From Lunularia cruciata (taxonomy: Eukaryota; Streptophyta; Marchantiopsida; Lunulariales; Lunulariaceae): DNA of 64,000 nt. The notes under the pieces are model-generated. The model had not been told where the DNA came from. It did no database searches and saw only the letters and a program-made list of their open reading frames with translations. The stretch covers positions 11,475,001 through 11,539,000 of the forward strand of contig OX419755.1 of assembly GCA_948567375.1 (NCBI GenBank), given 5' to 3'. Positions 59,440 to 64,000 of this stretch are shown here, piece after piece (position 1 is the first letter of the stretch; each line of letters opens with the position of its first letter). Position numbers and translations under genes: made by a program.

Positions 59440-60400
59440 TGCCAAACCAAGGCTCACAATCCAGGTCAAACAGTTCAGGTCCATAGCCTGACCTAACACC
59501 TGACGCCTGGATGCCTCTGACACTGCTGGAACAGCGGTAATATCGGTGCGAAAACCCATCGCCCGCTCTCTCTCATCAGCATTGGGCTCCACCAACTGCT
59601 ATAACTGTGAGTCCCAAACAAGTCTAGGTCCTCCCTCTTGAAAAGCATGAGAGCCTGGGAAACTCATGAGTGTGGGAAATGCAGCTCTAGGCTATCCAAC
59701 TAGGTTCACCACTACCATAGGTGACCTATCAGCCACTACCACTATCTGAGACTGACGTCCAACATCCAAGATATCATCAACAAGAATGTGGTCTAGTCGC
59801 TGAATCCCATCATAACTATGCTGTAGAACCTCTCTGGGTAAGAGGTTCGTCCACCAAAGACAAAGACGATGAGCCCGTGTTCCCACTCTGGCTGCATCTA
59901 ACAATACAGCAGGTCCCATCCATGAATGGACCTAATGTGTACTCGCCACCACTCTAGTGCAAGAATTCCCCATCAATGGAACATTCTCCAAAAGGTAAGC
60001 TGGAGAAACAGACTGATGAACTTGGAGATGTCGTAATATCCGTAACATCTCCCAAAACACACCAGAACAAGGATCCTGAAGACCCAAACCGCGGCCCGCA
60101 CATGTATGTTCCTAACATGGCCATGCAGAAATCACCAAGTGAATAGGCCCATGTCTCTCTAGGTCATGCGCCCCTAGTAAGGAATTGTCTCCTGGTAAGG
60201 CCTTTTGGTAACCTCTGACTGCTGACATCGGTAATAACTCCGGATACCAATAGGCCAAGTGTGCCACATGATGTAGATAGACTCGCCTAGCAGTCTCATC
60301 TCTCTCTACATACAAGTACCTCTGTACTCGGATACCCGCCTATAACACCGCAGCTAGTCCGGTGTTGATCCCACCAAACAACTCCAATAGGCATATCTCC
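59440..60400 (-). pseudogene. C5-cytosine DNA methyltransferase domain of element H
   Basis: The motifs occur in order: I, LELFGGINTG (60358-60387, S-adenosylmethionine binding); II, RYLYVERD just after a TAG; III-IV, GPIHLVISAWPC with the catalytic Cys at 60115-60117 and a TAG next; VI, YLLENVP with the catalytic Glu at 59986-59988; VIII, RAHRLCLWW near 59870, where the second Arg may have become Cys; IX, ERERAMGF near 59555; and X, VLGQAMD near 59485. About 90 codons between VIII and IX would form a small target-recognition region. The unpermuted order rules out a DRM-type enzyme; the spacing resembles Dnmt3-like enzymes. It would transfer methyl groups to cytosine in DNA. At least five in-frame stops inactivate it. 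There are no introns. Confidence 0.93.
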
Positions 60401-60749
60401 TCTACTGGGTACTGCCAAGCAATGAGTGTGGTATCTAGAGGTGTCAAAGAAATTGCCTCTAGAGGCTCATCCTCACACTCATCCCCTGATGGTACGAAGG
60501 CTCCACTCCAAGCCTGCTGCACCAACTGATCTGCATGCTGCTGCAATGCCTCCTCTGAACTCCACAATGGAACATCCAAGGTGGATGGAACAATCCCACT
60601 CGTACTCCAAAGTCGAGTGATCTCCTTTGGTATTGGAGTATCCTCTGCATGGGCGTTCCCCTCCAACAAGTCACCAGGCCAAGTAACTGCACCGCTGAAA
60701 GCCAAAACTGATGCTGCCATGGTCCCGGACTGTAGTGAGCCAAGACTGC

Positions 60750-61410
60750 CACTACTGAAGCGTATTGGTAGGCGACATACCCGTCCCTCACCAGACTGCC
60801 AACCAGGTCTATAAGAGGCTGTCTCCTCCCAATAGTCAATGCTGAAACCCATGAGGTATAACACCGCTCCCCCAACTAGCACATCATATGACTCAGCTAT
60901 CGTCGCAATAGCCTGAGCTCTCACCACCGAGCTATCAGTCGGATGACCAGGCTGAACCTAGACAACAAGCTCTCCACGTGTGATGTACTGTGTGGAACCA
61001 CCACCAAGAGATGTCTGGATCTGAAATGGACACCTCTCCACATCGGTCTTCCGTAACTCCAGACCGACAATTGCAGCCTTCCCCAACATAAGGGGCTGCG
61101 CACCAGAGTCTAACAAGACTCTCTGTGGTGTATAGACCTTCCCTGAAGATCCCACCAAACAAAAAATCCCCCTCTGGTTATCCAATAGGACAACACCAGG
61201 TGTAAACCGTGCTCTCTCAAAGGCCGGTCTAGCTGGCAACTCCTCTAGTCTAGCCGTTGCTACCTGCCACAACCCACTGGTCGCTGAACGGATCCCATGC
61301 TCCTCAACCAAGTCAGATCCACTACCAACCACCTCTGCTCTAGTAGTAGGAACTGCACCATCCCTACTCACACAATGTGGCAGCCAACCGAAACACTGGG
61401 GCTGGGTCAA
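60750..61410 (-). pseudogene. Aspartic protease of element H
   Basis: The motif RVLLDSGAQPLMLG near 61100 is a classical retropepsin D-S-G-A site. After a TAG at 60958 the same frame continues with YDVLVGGAVLYLMGFSIDYW, resembling the protease C-terminal region. It would cut the polyprotein, including releasing the methyltransferase. The frame overlaps the end of gag by at least 47 bases. Confidence 0.82.
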
Positions 61411-63193
61411 CTCTCAATGTAAACATGTCACTGGCTGAAAACAAAGGATGCCGCATAATCAGCTGAGCTGCCCCCAACACCATGCTAGACTCAATCTGTG
61501 TAGTAGTAGGTGGTTCACTAGCAGGTAGTCCATCATGTACTCCATCACCACCTACCACACCTGCACTGGGCCGTCTAGGAACCATGGATGTCGTCTGTAA
61601 TGCCTCAGATAGCGTGAAAGACTGGGGAAGTCTGACCTATCTCCCAACCTCTCCTCTCTGTGGGTCCAACTCCACTAATGCTCCTCTAGGCTTTGGAGCA
61701 CGTACTGCACTCCTAGTCACTGCTGCAGATGCATCCACCTGTGCTACTCCGCACATGAAGTCCAAAGCATCTCTATCACCAGCATATGAGGTGGAAGCCT
61801 CAGCACCCAAATCTGATCTCCTCTGAGCACTAGCCATACTAGCCAATCTTTGCTCCAACTGCTCAATAGTAGCCATAGCTGTGTCAGAAGTAAGGGCAGG
61901 TACTGCACCCCTACTAGGTGTAGATCCTCTACCACCACCTCTACCACCTCGTCCTCCATGAACTGGTGCTCCTCTACTACCTGCCATAGCAGCCCTACCA
62001 CTCCGTAACTCCGGGTGTAGGTCGAAACACCGGTCACTAGTGTGACCAAATCTGTGGCAGTGCTCACACTGCCTCTGTGGTGGCTGTGATGCACCAAAAG
62101 TATCAGGTCCACTGCCCTGAGTACACTCTCTCCTATGGTGAGGTCCACCACAAGTCCAACAAGCAACACCACCACTCACTGGCTGTTGCTGACCCAAAAA
62201 TGAGGGTAAGGGTCTAACTCCACTAGGCCTTCCACTCGCTCCATAGGATTTGGGCTGTCCACCCTGTCCTCAAAAACCAACTTGGCGTGGTGCACTCTGC
62301 TGCACTCTAGAAGAAGTCACAACCGTGGATGAGGTCTCTCTACCAAATCCAGCTGTCACCACTCTCTCCTCCACCATGTTGAGCTCAATACGCTCAGCCA
62401 AACCAAAGACTACTGCCAAAGTGGGCAAAGTAGCCTGCAACAACGTAGCATCACAAACTCTACGTCGCAACTCCCTGTCCAGTATCCCATACCAAAAATG
62501 GACGGCCTGGGCCTTAGTAACTCCCTGAGTGAAACTAATCAGCCGCCTCATGCGAGTATATGCTTTGCGTAGGCTCTCTCCAACCTTCCGTTGGAACTCC
62601 TGCAAGCTCCTCAGCTTGTCAGTCCGCACTCCCTGGTAGTTCTGCCTCAAACATAGGAAGAACTCAACCATGGGGTTAAACCCCGGTACCACACCACCTC
62701 CTGCAGCGGTACCTCCACTCATAGTAACACTATCTTCAACTAGTGCACCTCCACTAGCTCCACCAACACTACTCGAGCTAGAACTCGTGGGTACAGCCGA
62801 TCTACTCCTGGCCACCAAGCCTGAAGTGATGGAGACATAGTGTGGAGACCAATACTGTCTCCATAACTCAATCTCCTCCAAATGAGCTCTCCTGAACTCA
62901 TGGTAGTCATCCATCGGTGGACCCTCCAGATGCTGGAACAACCCCCTCCATGCCATGAAAGGTGTGAACAAAGTCGGGTTCCGCATCTGCTGCAAATCAC
63001 ACCAACTATCAAACTCCTGGATGAAGTCATCCAACTCAATGGTACCCACTGTACCAGAGTAACGCCTAGGGCCTTTGGAGGCCCCATAAATCTCATCCAT
63101 GTCCCACAACAACGGTGGGGACACACCAAGTGCACTCTCAACTGAATCAGCTCCTGTGTCGAACTCCAACTCAGAGTCAATCTCCTTCCTCAT
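61364..63193 (-). pseudogene. gag: gag of element H
   Basis: The ATG at 63193 opens a 307-codon frame with the gag core (FMAWRGLFQHLEGPP; QEFQRKVGESLRKAYTRMRR; HFWYGILDRELRRRV). After a stop at 62270 the same frame resumes at 62197 with two zinc knuckles: CWTCGGPHHRREC (CX2CX3HX4C) and CEHCHRFGHTSDRC (CX2CX4HX4C), followed by a Gly/Arg-rich stretch near 61950. A last piece runs from 61585 to 61364. All pieces share one frame, offset by one base from pol. It would form the particle and bind RNA. Confidence 0.85.
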
Positions 63194-63720
63194 TGGGACC
63201 TAAGATACAGGCTGATACCGAGCACCACTCCGAGTAAACCCACTGCGTACTGCAGGGCTAACTCCTCTGGAATCTCCAAAGAACTCCGTCGTGACAAAGT
63301 AACCACACCATCAAACCCGAACCACCAACTGCAACCGCAAGTCGCAACCGCAAATGCCCCACCAAGTGCCAACACCACCACGTGCCAACACCAACTAAAC
63401 ACCACCCACCAATGTAACTCTACCGAGATAACTACACTAGGGGAAAGGGCAACCTGTAACCTGTCATCATAACATGCACTCTCACGATCTACAGGTCATC
63501 ACTTCCTGCCTCACCGGAGAGAAACAAAGGTAGTCTGATTGGTCATCACTCCAGCCTCACCACCGAGAGCACACCAGAGCACCAACGCTCAAAAGTCAGG
63601 GCACCTCACACAAACGTGGTGCACAAACAAGAAGCAGAGAATGGAGGGGATCCAATCACAAGAAATCTAAACAAAAACCCTCCATCTCATAACACAACAC
63701 CGGATTGACTCTGCCACCAT
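63194..63720 (-). other. Leader of element H with candidate primer site
   Basis: Between gag and the presumed LTR lies about 500 bases without a convincing frame. On the minus strand TGGTGGCAGAGTC (63707-63719) begins with TGG and may be the primer site. It resembles but does not equal the initiator-Met type, and I cannot assign the tRNA. The LTR would end with ATGCCA at about 63722. Confidence 0.45.
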
Positions 63721-63852
63721 TTGGCATTTGACATAAGAGCAGTTCGTATTTAAGTCCTAAGCTACCAGAATCACCAAGAATGGGATCAAACTGCCTCTCC
63801 TAGCCAAAGCTACATGTGTATAGATAACAGTGGCTTAGTCACTTGGACAACA

Positions 63853-63916
63853 AGTGAGGGTGGACCAGTTGGCTAGGGCACCGGTCTAGGAACAAGAGAT
63901 CTAGGGGTCAAACCCT
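63853..63916 (+). repeat. tRNA-like, possible SINE head
   Basis: GGACCAGTTGGCTAGGGC resembles the internal A box of a tRNA, and GGGGTCAAACCC about 40 bases on resembles a B box. No acceptor stem or clean cloverleaf can be drawn, so it is not a working tRNA. It may be a tRNA-derived SINE, or part of the element H LTR. The window ends before any tail can be seen. Confidence 0.3.
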
Positions 63917-64000
63917 GTTAAGCACAATCTAGCAAGACATGCAGATTTTGCCAACCAATGACCAAGATCTACTCTAAACTAGCTAGTCTCACGCCAGCAA

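Larger units (their letters stand above)
56005..61410 (-). pseudogene. pol: pol of element H: PR-methyltransferase-RT-RNase H-integrase-PHD
   Basis: All recognisable domains from 61410 to 56005 lie in one reading frame. It is interrupted only by stops, including TAG at 60958, 60340, 60112, 59932, 59698 and 59116 and TGA at 58621 and 56380. Most are one C-to-T step from Gln or Arg codons. At about 1,800 codons it is far longer than a usual gypsy pol, because some 550 to 600 codons lie between protease and reverse transcriptase. Reverse transcriptase keeps YVDDILVYS (58423-58434) and LPFGLKNAPAEF. RNase H keeps Asp in VHIDWS, Glu in EGECLAAV and Asp in LMTDHQPL. Integrase keeps HEELGH, CVVC, and the catalytic residues in SLDFAGPL, LTDQGTKF and GLAERV. 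Confidence 0.9.
55193..64000 (-). mobile_element. Element H: Ty3/gypsy element encoding a DNA methyltransferase and a PHD finger
   Basis: From the window edge downward: a leader with a candidate primer site (63707-63719), gag with two zinc knuckles, then one long pol frame. The pol frame encodes protease, C5-cytosine DNA methyltransferase, reverse transcriptase, RNase H, integrase and PHD finger, and is followed by a purine tract and LTR-like DNA. It is visibly richer in G+C than its neighbours and belongs to a different gypsy lineage from A, C and F (reverse transcriptase YVDDILVYS; integrase FAGPL). The 5' LTR probably starts near 63722 and runs off the window. The 3' LTR is truncated or rearranged. 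About ten stops kill it, but without frameshifts inside pol. Confidence 0.85.

Noticed and set aside
59440-60400. Methyltransferase as a separate host gene or bacterial contamination
   Set aside because: It lies in the same frame as the flanking protease and reverse transcriptase, without introns or its own start, and it shares their decay pattern.
59440-60400. DRM-type (permuted) plant methyltransferase
   Set aside because: Motif order is I to X from N- to C-terminus, not the rearranged order of DRM enzymes.
63853-63916. Functional tRNA gene
   Set aside because: No acceptor stem or anticodon arm of proper length can be paired.

Overview
The window is repeat-dense nuclear DNA from a land plant with a large, slowly purged genome. 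A gymnosperm or a fern-grade plant would fit, but the sequence alone does not settle this. Nearly everything with coding character is Ty3/gypsy LTR retrotransposon DNA at different stages of decay. I found no host gene, rRNA or functional tRNA gene.

Layout. 1-8140: gene-free DNA with small duplications, a dead PIF/Harbinger transposase (3085-4000, +), and an unrecognised decayed coiled-coil coding region on the minus strand (5998-8080) split by a solo chromovirus LTR (6706-7131). 8141-16685: element A (+), a complete but dead Ty3/gypsy element with a tRNA-Glu-type primer site and an extra zinc-knuckle ORF before gag; a foreign solo LTR (9831-10581) sits inside it. 16686-21474: no recognisable gene. 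21475-24232: chromovirus relic G (-). 24233-28524: element B (-), an A-family copy missing its 5' end. 28525-37716: element C (-), an Athila/Tat-like element with an extra acidic coiled-coil ORF after pol. 37717-40241 and 48031-48304: element E, the same family as C, joined to C through one LTR and split by element D (40242-48030, -), the best-preserved A-family copy, with a 4-bp target duplication. 48305-49312 and 55090-55192: scrambled A-family gag and LTR pieces, into which chromovirus F (49313-55089, -) inserted.

The most notable item is element H (55193 to the window end, -). Its pol keeps one reading frame for about 5.4 kb, from 61410 to 56005. Read through its scattered stop codons, that frame encodes, in order: aspartic protease, a complete C5-cytosine DNA methyltransferase domain (motifs I, II, IV, VI, VIII, IX and X), reverse transcriptase, RNase H, integrase, and a C-terminal PHD finger where chromoviruses carry a chromodomain. 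Retrotransposon-borne DNA methyltransferases are known from dinoflagellates and charophyte algae. I know of no described land-plant element that combines a methyltransferase with a PHD finger. The copy is dead, but its architecture is readable and its catalytic residues are mostly intact.

How the parts relate. None of these elements can now make a complete protein set. They record successive waves: E/C, G and older A-family pieces first, then D and F nested into them. The main damage is stop codons and C-to-T/G-to-A changes, as expected of long-methylated repeats.
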